Shown here piece by piece: positions 1-5,506 of a stretch of DNA of 12,339 bases (positions are counted from its first letter, which is position 1; the number at the start of each line of letters is the position of its first letter). The notes beneath the pieces were generated by a model. The model saw only the letters and a list, made by a program, of their open reading frames with translations. It was not told where the DNA came from and did no database searches. The stretch covers positions 1 through 12,339 of the forward strand of contig CAUGNZ010000043.1 of the NCBI GenBank assembly GCA_959601045.1. Direction: 5' to 3'. Made by a program: the position numbers and the translations under genes. The DNA comes from an uncultured Collinsella sp. (lineage in GTDB: Bacteria > Actinomycetota > Coriobacteriia > Coriobacteriales > Coriobacteriaceae).

Positions 1-1395
1 ACCGTACAGCGCAGCCTTTCTGCCGAGGGCCGCAGTCGTGTAAAAATTGACGGCCGTATCGCCAGCGTGCGTGAGCTTTCGGAGCGCGTCGGCGTGATGA
101 TGGATCTTTGTGGTCAGCACGAGCACCAGCGCTTGCTCGATCCGGCGCATCATGTTGCCATGGTCGATGCCTGGGCTGGTCGCTCTGCGCTCGAGGCGCT
201 CGACCGTTACCGTGCCTGCTTCAAGGCGTCGCGTGCGGCTGCCAAGGAGGTCCGTCGCGTGGAGGAAGCCTCACGCGCGCAGGGGAGTCGCGTCGAGGAA
301 GCGCGCTTCGCCCTGGAGCGTATCGCCGAGGTCGACCCCAAGCCGGGCGAGTATGAGGAACTCGAGGAACTGCTGCCGCGCTCCGAACATGCCGAGGTAC
401 TGGTTGCCACGGCTAACGATGCCCATGCATCGCTTGCTGCCGAAGGGGGAGCGCTCGATGCCGTGAACGGCGCCGTGGCAGAACTGTCGCGCATGGCTAC
501 CGTCGATCGCAAACTGGGTGTCATCGCCGACGCACTTTCGGATGCCTGCATCTCACTCGAGGATTGCGCCAACGAGCTGCGTGCTTATCGCGATGGCGTT
601 GCGTTCGATCCTCGCGAGCTCGCTCGCATGCGCGAGCGGTATTCCGACCTCAAGGGCCTGCTGCGTCAGTTGGGTCCCACCATGGACGACGTGTTTGCCA
701 TGCGCGATCGCTCGCGGGAGTTGTTATCGCTGGTGGACGATGGTGACGAGCAGATTAGGAAGGCGCGTGAATCACTTGGTGCTGCCGAGCGCGAGTTGTT
801 CGCTGCTGCCAAGGCACTTAAGCGTGCTCGCAATACGGCGGCCCCGCGCTTCTGCCACGAGGTCGGCCGCCAGATGGCGCGCTTGGAGATGGGTAGTGCC
901 GAGCTCGTCTGGGAGTCACGTGATCTTCCCCGTGCTGAGTGGACGCCGGTTGGTCCTTCGAGCTACGAATTGCTATACCGCAGCGGTGCCGGTTTGACAC
1001 CGCGTCCCCTGCGTCGAATTGCGTCGGGCGGCGAGCTCGGCCGCGTCATGCTGGCAAGCAAGGTTGTCCTCGGTAACGCTGACGGTGTCGATACGCTGGT
1101 GTTTGACGAGGTCGATGCCGGTGTCGGCGGCTCTACCGCACGTGCCCTCGCGAGCGTGCTGGCAGATCTCGCCGCTACGCATCAGGTGATTGTCGTAACC
1201 CACTTGGCGCAGGTCGCCGTCATGGCCGACAAACATTATGTTGTCAGTAAGGAACCGGGCGATGTTCCCCAGACACATTTGGACGAGGTGACCGGCGAAG
1301 CGCGTATCGCCGAGATCGCCCGTATGTTGAGCGGCGATCAATCGGAGGCGAGTTTAGCGCACGCCAAGCAGATGCTCGAAGAAGCTCGAGGTTAG
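1..1395 (+). CDS. recN: DNA repair protein RecN, 5'-truncated by window edge
   Basis: RecN is an SMC-like ATPase that acts early in double-strand break repair. The reading frame is open from base 1 to the TAG at 1393-1395, giving 464 visible residues. The GTG at 67 is an internal valine, because recognisable RecN sequence lies upstream of it (RVKIDGR..V). Roughly the first 95 residues, with the Walker A motif, lie outside the window, judging from the usual 550-560 residue length. Seen in the sequence: GQHEHQ near the start; a long charged, Ala/Glu/Arg-rich coiled-coil middle (about 190-850); the ABC signature SGGELGR at about 1024; Walker B LVFDEVDAGVGG at about 1096-1131; the H-loop VTHLAQV at about 1195; and the typical C-terminal LSGD..EASLAHAKQML. 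It ends 59 bases before the stop of the convergent regulator gene, with a hairpin between them. No disruption is seen in the visible part. Confidence 0.96.
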   Translation, partial: TVQRSLSAEGRSRVKIDGRIASVRELSERVGVMMDLCGQHEHQRLLDPAHHVAMVDAWAGRSALEALDRYRACFKASRAAAKEVRRVEEASRAQGSRVEEARFALERIAEVDPKPGEYEELEELLPRSEHAEVLVATANDAHASLAAEGGALDAVNGAVAELSRMATVDRKLGVIADALSDACISLEDCANELRAYRDGVAFDPRELARMRERYSDLKGLLRQLGPTMDDVFAMRDRSRELLSLVDDGDEQIRKARESLGAAERELFAAAKALKRARNTAAPRFCHEVGRQMARLEMGSAELVWESRDLPRAEWTPVGPSSYELLYRSGAGLTPRPLRRIASGGELGRVMLASKVVLGNADGVDTLVFDEVDAGVGGSTARALASVLADLAATHQVIVVTHLAQVAVMADKHYVVSKEPGDVPQTHLDEVTGEARIAEIARMLSGDQSEASLAHAKQMLEEARG

Positions 1396-1411
1396 GTCGT
1401 ATCAGCGGTGT

Positions 1412-1448
1412 TGGTGGGACAAAATAGACTGATATTTTTGTCCCACTA
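1412..1448. terminator. Palindromic hairpin between convergent recN and rpiR-type gene
   Basis: Arms at 1412-1424 and 1436-1448 pair over 13 bp (one G-T pair, core GTGGGACAAAA against TTTTGTCCCAC) around an 11-base loop. Placed between two convergent stop codons, with A-rich and T-rich segments in the two arms, it could stop transcription from both sides. The U-tract lies inside the stem rather than after it, so it is not a textbook rho-independent terminator. A dispersed palindromic repeat is an alternative. Confidence 0.5.
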
Positions 1449-1454
1449 CGCGTT

Positions 1455-2312
1455 TTACTCAACGACCTTATCCGGCTGGATGAGCTCCTCGTAGTAGCTG
1501 ATATGTTCGCGAGCGTCTTCAATCTCGGGCAGCAGGAAGTTGTAGATGACTTCGATGATCATCGTGGCGCTGATCTTAGAGAACGCAAAGTCGCCCGTCG
1601 TCAGCAGCGCTTCGTGGTTGACGGTATTAAAAGTGTAGTCTGCCAGACGCGCGAGCGGGGATTTGCTGTCGCTGCTGATGACGACTACGGTGGCACCGCA
1701 GTCGCGAGCCGCTTTTGCCATGCGATTCAGACGGCGCGACTTGCCGGAGTTCGAGATCAGCACGATAACGTCGCCGGGGCGCAACGTGAGCGCAAAACCA
1801 ATTGAGGTCTCGCTGATGGTGCTCGCCATGCAGCGAAGGCCCAGCTGCGAAAACTTAAACGTCGCGTCGAGCGCGACGGCGTTGGTGTTGCCTACGGCCG
1901 CAAACTCAATAACGCCCGCATTCTTTAACGCGTGCACAACGGCCGTTAGCGTATCGTGGTCAATCCCGTCGATGGTCGCGTTAAGCTCGCTGACCTTGGC
2001 AGCCAAGATATTTTTAAGGCTCTGCTCCATGTTGTCGAGCGAGACCTCGTCGGTCAGGCCCTCGTTGCGCTGACTCTCCAAGTCGCGCGCCAACGAAAAC
2101 TGAAAGCTGCGGAAGCTGCCAAAGCCCAGCTTGCGGCAAAAGCGCGAAACCGTCGCCTCGGACGTGGCTGCGGCACGCGAAAGCTGGGCGGCCGTCAGGC
2201 GCGGCGCTTCGGACTGGTGCTCCAATATATAGTCGACAATGCGCTGCTCGGATCCACTATATCCCTGATGAGTGCTAATAAGGGAGAGCGCGCTCTTGCT
2301 GCTATCGGTCAT
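1455..2312 (-). CDS. RpiR/MurR-family transcriptional regulator (HTH + SIS domain)
   Basis: A 285-residue protein of normal RpiR-family length. The N-terminal domain (about 1-77) carries a helix-turn-helix with LTAAQLSRAAATSEATVSRF near residues 39-58 followed by CRKLGFGSFRSFQ. The C-terminal SIS domain (about 125-250) contains VIEFAAVGNTNA and the phosphosugar-binding loop VLISNSGKSRR near 184-194. SIS domains in this family bind sugar phosphates and alter DNA binding. The ATG at 2312 is supported by AGGAG six bases upstream on the minus strand. The gene is divergent from the fructose-type PTS permease with 273 bases between them, which holds dyads suited to such a regulator. I infer that it controls the PTS locus and perhaps itself. 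The ligand (fructose 1-phosphate or another sugar phosphate) and the sign of control cannot be read from the sequence. Confidence 0.9.
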   Translation of the reverse strand: MTDSSKSALSLISTHQGYSGSEQRIVDYILEHQSEAPRLTAAQLSRAAATSEATVSRFCRKLGFGSFRSFQFSLARDLESQRNEGLTDEVSLDNMEQSLKNILAAKVSELNATIDGIDHDTLTAVVHALKNAGVIEFAAVGNTNAVALDATFKFSQLGLRCMASTISETSIGFALTLRPGDVIVLISNSGKSRRLNRMAKAARDCGATVVVISSDSKSPLARLADYTFNTVNHEALLTTGDFAFSKISATMIIEVIYNFLLPEIEDAREHISYYEELIQPDKVVE

Positions 2313-2326
2313 GGATGGCTCCTGGT

Positions 2327-2360
2327 TGGCATGAAATATAGGACTCGTTTTTCAATGCCA
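2327..2360 (-). promoter_or_regulatory. Inverted repeat in the leader of the RpiR-type gene, candidate autoregulatory operator
   Basis: TGGCATGAAA (2327-2336) and TTTCAATGCCA (2350-2360) are inverted copies apart from one extra base, around a 13-base centre. The dyad lies just upstream of the regulator's ribosome binding site and just downstream of a good minus-strand -10 box, TATACT (2367 to 2362). It would therefore cover the expected start of transcription. The nested TGAAA..TTTCA resembles the dyad on the permease side. Its role as an operator is inference; it would also fold as an RNA hairpin. Confidence 0.45.
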
Positions 2361-2361
2361 T

Positions 2362-2367
2362 AGTATA
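2362..2367 (-). promoter_or_regulatory. Putative -10 box of the RpiR-type gene
   Basis: On the minus strand this reads TATACT, 5/6 to the sigma-70 consensus, about 50 bases upstream of the regulator's ATG. No good -35 is found at 16-18 bases (TATCTT at 17), so only the -10 is supported. Confidence 0.35.
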
Positions 2368-2394
2368 CGGGCATTTTCAATTACAAGATACACC

Positions 2395-2422
2395 TTGCCG
2401 TTTCAAGTGTTGATGGTAAACT
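2395..2422 (+). promoter_or_regulatory. Putative promoter of the PTS permease gene
   Basis: TTGCCG (2395-2400), a 16-base spacer, and TAAACT (2417-2422): each box matches the sigma-70 consensus at 4 of 6. It lies upstream of the dyad at 2444-2458, giving a leader of about 155 bases that contains small GC-rich hairpins (for example GCGCC-TGCG-GGCGC near 2550). It is weak on sequence alone; position is the main support. Confidence 0.3.
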
Positions 2423-2443
2423 TTCACCTACCGTTTACGGTTA

Positions 2444-2458
2444 TGAAAGAACCTTTCA
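2444..2458 (+). promoter_or_regulatory. Perfect dyad TGAAAG-AAC-CTTTCA, candidate RpiR-type operator
   Basis: A perfect 6-bp inverted repeat with a 3-base centre lies about 20 bases downstream of the putative -10 of the permease promoter, where a bound repressor would block elongation. TGAAA-N-TTTCA dyads fit the general operator style I associate with RpiR-family regulators, and the divergent gene encodes one. The binding assignment is inference. Confidence 0.45.
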
Positions 2459-2585
2459 CCGGAGAATTGGGACATTTTCCTTTCCGCGAAAGCGCTGGGT
2501 TGGTATCTTTCAGTTGTGGAAAAGCGCGCAAGGACGCGCGTGTAGGGGAGCGCCTGCGGGCGCAGTACTCAAGAAGGAGGGACAC

Positions 2586-4589
2586 ATGGCTAAGTTTGAC
2601 ATCATCGCCGCCACCGGTTGCCCGACCGGTATCGCGCACACCTTCATGGCGAAGGAGGCGCTGGAGAAGGCAGCTGCCGAGCGCGGTCTGACCATTAAGG
2701 TCGAGACCCATGGCCAGGTCGGTGTCGAGAACGAGCTCACCAAGAGCGAGATCGCTGGTGCCAAGGCCGTTGTCGTCGCAGCCGATAAGGATGTCCAGGC
2801 TGAGCGTTTCGCCGGTAAGCCCATGGTTTCCGTCGGTGTTTCCAAGGCCCTGTCCGTCGAGGCCGCCGGAAAGCTGATTGACCGCGCGCTCGCCGCCAAG
2901 GGCGACGATACGGTTGCCGCTGCCGCCGATGTCGAGGACGAGGTCGAGGAGAAGGAGTCCATCGGCCACGTCATCTACAAGCACCTCATGAATGGCGTCA
3001 GCCACATGCTGGTCTTCGTCGTCGCCGGTGGTGTTCTGACCGCCGTTTCGTTCCTGTGGGGCATCACGTCCTTCGATTCGACGGCTGCCGACTACAACAG
3101 CTTCGCCGCTATGCTCAAGATTATCGGCGGCATCGCCATGAACCTCATGGTTCCGGTGCTTTCTGCCTACATTGCCGAGTCCATCGGCAAGCGCCCGGCG
3201 CTCGTCCCCGGCTTTGTTGCCGGCATGATTGCCATCCAGGGTCTGCCCGTTAACGCCGATACCGGCATGATCGACGCCGGTGGCGCCGGTGTGGGTTTCG
3301 GCTTCCTGGGCGGCATCGTCGGCGGCTTCCTCGCTGGCTATGTCATCCTGCTGCTCGAGAAGGTCTTTGCCGGTCTGCCCAAGAACTTGGACGGCCTCAA
3401 GGCTATCTTCCTGTACCCGCTGTTCTCGACTGCCATCGTCGGTCTGGTCATGCTCGGCATCTCCGGCCCCATGGCTGCCATCAACACCGCCATGATGGAC
3501 TTCCTCAAGGGTCTGTCTGCCTCTGGCGCCGTTGTCCTGGGTCTTGCTATTGGCTGCATGTGCGCCTTTGACATGGGTGGCCCGGTTAACAAGGCTGCTT
3601 ACGTCACCGGTACGGCTATGCTCACCGAGGCCCTGGCCGCCGGTGTTGGCACCGAGACCTACAACTTCGGCACCAACTTCATGGCTGCCGTTTCCGCCGC
3701 CTGCATCGTTCCGCCGCTGATCACCACCTTCGCCGTCGTCGTCGGCAAGAAGTACTTCAGCCAGGAGGATCATGACGCCGGTGTCGTCAACCTCATCCTT
3801 GGTTGCACCCACATCACCGAGGGCGCCATTCCGTTCATGACCAAGAACATCTGGCCCGTCATGCCCATCATGATGCTCGGTTCTTCCATCGCTTCTATCC
3901 TGACCATTATGTTCAACGTTCATGATCCGGCGCCTCACGGCGGCTTCCTGGTCCTGCCCGTTGTCGAGAACGGTCCGCTGTGGGTCCTCGCGATCCTCAT
4001 CGGTGCTGTGGTCGGTGGCATCTTGTTCGTGGCCTTCAAGAAGTACGACTTCGAGAAGAACCAGAAGGCCGCTCCTACAGCCAAGCCGGTTGAGGCCCCC
4101 AAGGCCGCTGCTGTCGAGGCTCCCAAGGCCGAGGCTGCCGACTTCGTGAAGGTCGAGAACGTCTTTGTCGCCGAGGACTTCGCTTCTCGTGACGAGGCCC
4201 TGAGCTTTGTCTCCAACCAGGCTGTCAAGGCCGGTATCGCCGGCGACGCCGACGCCGTGATGAACGCCTTCCTGGCCCGCGAGGCCGAGGGCACCACGGG
4301 CATGATGGAGGGCTTCGCCATCCCGCATGCCAAGTCCGACGCCATTACCGAGGCTGCCGTCATCGTCGTCAAGGACGAGTCCGGCGTGACCGGTTGGGAC
4401 ACCATGGACGGCGCTCCCGTCAACGTGGCCATCGCCCTGCTCATCCCGGGCGCTCAGGCTGGCACCACGCACCTCAAGATCCTGTCCAAGGTCGCCGAGG
4501 CGCTCATGGACGAGGACTTCCGTGCCACCGTCAAGGGTTCCACCGACGCCGCCGAGATCGCCAAGACGATCAACGCCCGCCTGGTCTAA
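2586..4589 (+). CDS. fruA: Fructose-type PTS permease, EIIB-EIIC-EIIA fusion
   Basis: A 667-residue membrane permease that imports and phosphorylates a sugar, most likely fructose to fructose 1-phosphate, using phosphate from HPr. EIIB (about 1-103) has the phosphocysteine loop GCPTGIAHTFMA with Cys12. EIIC (about 125-485) has many hydrophobic segments and the fructose-family motifs FDMGGPVNKAA (328-338) and ITEGAIPF (410-417). A KKYDFEKNQK end and an Ala/Pro/Lys linker (about 494-519) lead to EIIA (520-667), with GFAIPHAKS and the phosphohistidine at His581. The ATG at 2586 is chosen because AAGGAGG lies 5 bases upstream and EIIB starts there; an in-frame TTG at 2514 has no support. The order B-C-A differs from the commoner A-B-C arrangement. 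The gene is monocistronic by its own terminator and divergent from the RpiR-type regulator. Mannose or another hexose as substrate is not excluded. Confidence 0.93.
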   Translation: MAKFDIIAATGCPTGIAHTFMAKEALEKAAAERGLTIKVETHGQVGVENELTKSEIAGAKAVVVAADKDVQAERFAGKPMVSVGVSKALSVEAAGKLIDRALAAKGDDTVAAAADVEDEVEEKESIGHVIYKHLMNGVSHMLVFVVAGGVLTAVSFLWGITSFDSTAADYNSFAAMLKIIGGIAMNLMVPVLSAYIAESIGKRPALVPGFVAGMIAIQGLPVNADTGMIDAGGAGVGFGFLGGIVGGFLAGYVILLLEKVFAGLPKNLDGLKAIFLYPLFSTAIVGLVMLGISGPMAAINTAMMDFLKGLSASGAVVLGLAIGCMCAFDMGGPVNKAAYVTGTAMLTEALAAGVGTETYNFGTNFMAAVSAACIVPPLITTFAVVVGKKYFSQEDHDAGVVNLILGCTHITEGAIPFMTKNIWPVMPIMMLGSSIASILTIMFNVHDPAPHGGFLVLPVVENGPLWVLAILIGAVVGGILFVAFKKYDFEKNQKAAPTAKPVEAPKAAAVEAPKAEAADFVKVENVFVAEDFASRDEALSFVSNQAVKAGIAGDADAVMNAFLAREAEGTTGMMEGFAIPHAKSDAITEAAVIVVKDESGVTGWDTMDGAPVNVAIALLIPGAQAGTTHLKILSKVAEALMDEDFRATVKGSTDAAEIAKTINARLV

Positions 4590-4624
4590 CCCCACAGCAA
4601 GCGGTTTCAATCGCCCCCTGTAAC

Positions 4625-4660
4625 AAAGGCGGAGACCTTCTCCAGGGTCTCCGCCTTTTT
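4625..4660 (+). terminator. Rho-independent terminator of the PTS permease gene
   Basis: GGCGGAGACC (4628-4637) pairs perfectly with GGTCTCCGCC (4646-4655) around an 8-base loop, extended by AAA/TTT, and ends in five T. It lies 36 bases after the permease stop codon. This separates the permease transcript from ptsH. Confidence 0.92.
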
Positions 4661-4672
4661 CTACCTCTCCCA

Positions 4673-4743
4673 TAAGTTGCGGTGAAATAGAGACTGTTTA
4701 ACCGTTTCAACCCAAAATTCAGTCCCTATTTCACCGCAACTTA
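4673..4743. repeat. Long inverted repeat, 24-base arms, palindromic element
   Basis: Arms at 4673-4696 and 4720-4743 pair at 23 of 24 positions (one A-C mismatch at 4691/4725) around a 23-base loop. Left arm core: TTGCGGTGAAATAGAGACTG. It begins 12 bases after the permease terminator and has no T-run after it, so a second terminator seems unlikely. Its AAATAG(A)GACTG core resembles AAAATAGACTG in the hairpin at 1412-1448, suggesting a dispersed palindromic (REP- or MITE-like) family. No coding capacity is seen. Confidence 0.7.
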
Positions 4744-4809
4744 CAAAAGGGCATAGAGGGGACTACCTATCGAGTCTTTGTTGCGTACAGATAATCAGCC
4801 AGAATTCCG

Positions 4810-5013
4810 TTCGCACGATATTACTCTGGACCGACCGAGTTTCCGTAGCTCGCCTGCCGGGCGGGGCGGTTAAGTTTGTCGCGAGTTCCGCACGCAAAGG
4901 AAAGCACTTAATGTGCTTTCCGTCTTGCGCAGGACTGTAGAGCAGCAAACTTAACCGCCCCGCCCGGCAGGCGAGCGGACAGCGAACGAAATCTGTCCAA
5001 CAATTCGTGCGAA
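4810..5013. repeat. 204-base nested palindrome with perfect 31-bp arms
   Basis: The core arms at 4848-4878 and 4946-4976 are perfect inverted copies (31 of 31), starting GCTCGCCTGCCGGGCGG and ending GGTTAAGTTTG. Outside them, in nested order, TGGAC (4827-4831) pairs with GTCCA (4995-4999), and TTCGCACGA (4810-4818) with TCGTGCGAA (5005-5013). Inside them, CGCAA (4893-4897) pairs with TTGCG (4925-4929), and the tip is a perfect 9-bp hairpin GGAAAGCAC-TTAAT-GTGCTTTCC (4899-4921). The whole would fold as one long stem. It occupies most of the gene-free stretch 4590-5115, just upstream of the ptsH promoter region. No open frame in it looks coding. It could be a REP/BIME- or MITE-like insertion, or a structured RNA; the sequence alone does not decide. 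The rest of the stretch (4744-4809) shows nothing I can name. Confidence 0.8.
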
Positions 5014-5041
5014 ACACAATGAAAAACCGTTTGATGTGAGT

Positions 5042-5050
5042 TAATATAAA
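5042..5050 (+). promoter_or_regulatory. Putative -10 region of ptsH
   Basis: Overlapping TAATAT (5042-5047) and TATAAA (5045-5050) lie in the AT-rich 5014-5060 segment between the large palindrome and ptsH. No convincing -35 is seen at 16-18 bases. A start near 5057 would place the whole SD-sequestering hairpin at 5065-5112 in the transcript. Confidence 0.35.
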
Positions 5051-5064
5051 CAACGTCGTGAATC

Positions 5065-5112
5065 TGACTCCTGCCACATGCATGACAGGGGTTAAACACA
5101 AAAAAGGAGTCA
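5065..5112 (+). promoter_or_regulatory. Leader hairpin that would sequester the ptsH Shine-Dalgarno, with competing fold
   Basis: TGACTCCT (5065-5072) is the perfect complement of AGGAGTCA (5105-5112), which contains the GGAG ribosome binding site of ptsH. A second helix, CCTGCCA (5070-5076) with TGACAGG (5083-5089), has six of seven pairs and a 6-base loop. It shares 5070-5072 with the first helix, so the two compete at their base. The layout is that of a translational switch, but no known riboswitch or thermometer class is recognised. Function is inference. Confidence 0.45.
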
Positions 5113-5115
5113 ACT

Positions 5116-5379
5116 ATGGTTTCTGAGAAGGCTACCCTCGTTAATCCTCAGGGTCTGCACATGCGTCCGGCTGGTCTGTTCGCCTCCACCATGGGCAAGT
5201 ACGCCTGTGACGTGACGGTCGTCACCCCCGAGAAGGAGGTCAACGGCAAGTCCCCGATGGCCCTCATGGCTGCTGGTATCCCCTGCGGCACCGAGGTCGA
5301 GGTCAAGTGCGACGGCGCTGACGAGGCCGAGGCTCTGGCTGCTGCCATCGAGCTCATCAAGAGCGGTCTTGGCGAGTAG
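5116..5379 (+). CDS. ptsH: Phosphocarrier protein HPr
   Basis: An 87-residue cytoplasmic HPr of standard length, which carries phosphate from enzyme I to EIIA. The active-site loop GLHMRPAG places the phosphohistidine at His15. Ser46 in NGKSPMALM corresponds to the regulatory serine phosphorylated by HPr kinase in Firmicutes; whether a kinase exists here is unknown and none is in the window. The ATG at 5116 has AAGGAG six bases upstream. Met16 (often Ala or Thr) and Pro47 (often Ile) are less usual at those places. The gene precedes ptsI with a 127-base gap holding a terminator-like hairpin. It is not fused to EIIA as in enteric FruB, so it probably serves as the general HPr of the cell. Confidence 0.97.
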   Translation: MVSEKATLVNPQGLHMRPAGLFASTMGKYACDVTVVTPEKEVNGKSPMALMAAGIPCGTEVEVKCDGADEAEALAAAIELIKSGLGE

Positions 5380-5424
5380 AACTCAAACGGGTCGCATGTT
5401 GAACAACTAAGTTCATATTTGGGG

Positions 5425-5460
5425 GCGCAGTGACCTGTTTTTAGGTAGCTGCGCTCTTTT
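5425..5460 (+). terminator. Terminator-like hairpin between ptsH and ptsI
   Basis: GCGCAG (5425-5430) pairs with CTGCGC (5449-5454), with ACCT/AGGT pairing inside (5434-5437 and 5443-5446), followed by TCTTTT. The stem is short and the T-run is interrupted, so it is likely to be leaky. It would allow more HPr than enzyme I message from one promoter. No clear promoter for ptsI is seen after it. Confidence 0.55.
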
Positions 5461-5506
5461 GTCATGGATATGGCAAAACGCTTTATCACATGACACGGAG
5501 AGAGGA

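Noticed and set aside
2424..4673. 749-codon open frame on the minus strand opposite the PTS permease
   Set aside because: It is a shadow of GC-rich codon bias: low-complexity Gly/Asp/Leu-rich translation, no family motif, and the plus-strand frame has complete EIIB, EIIC and EIIA domains.
5021..5040. Possible catabolite-responsive (cre) site upstream of ptsH
   Set aside because: The spacing and bases do not fit the TGWAANCGNTNWCA consensus when aligned.
4763..5113. Minus-strand open frames across the ptsH upstream region
   Set aside because: They run through the large palindrome and the ptsH leader, with no domain and no supported start.
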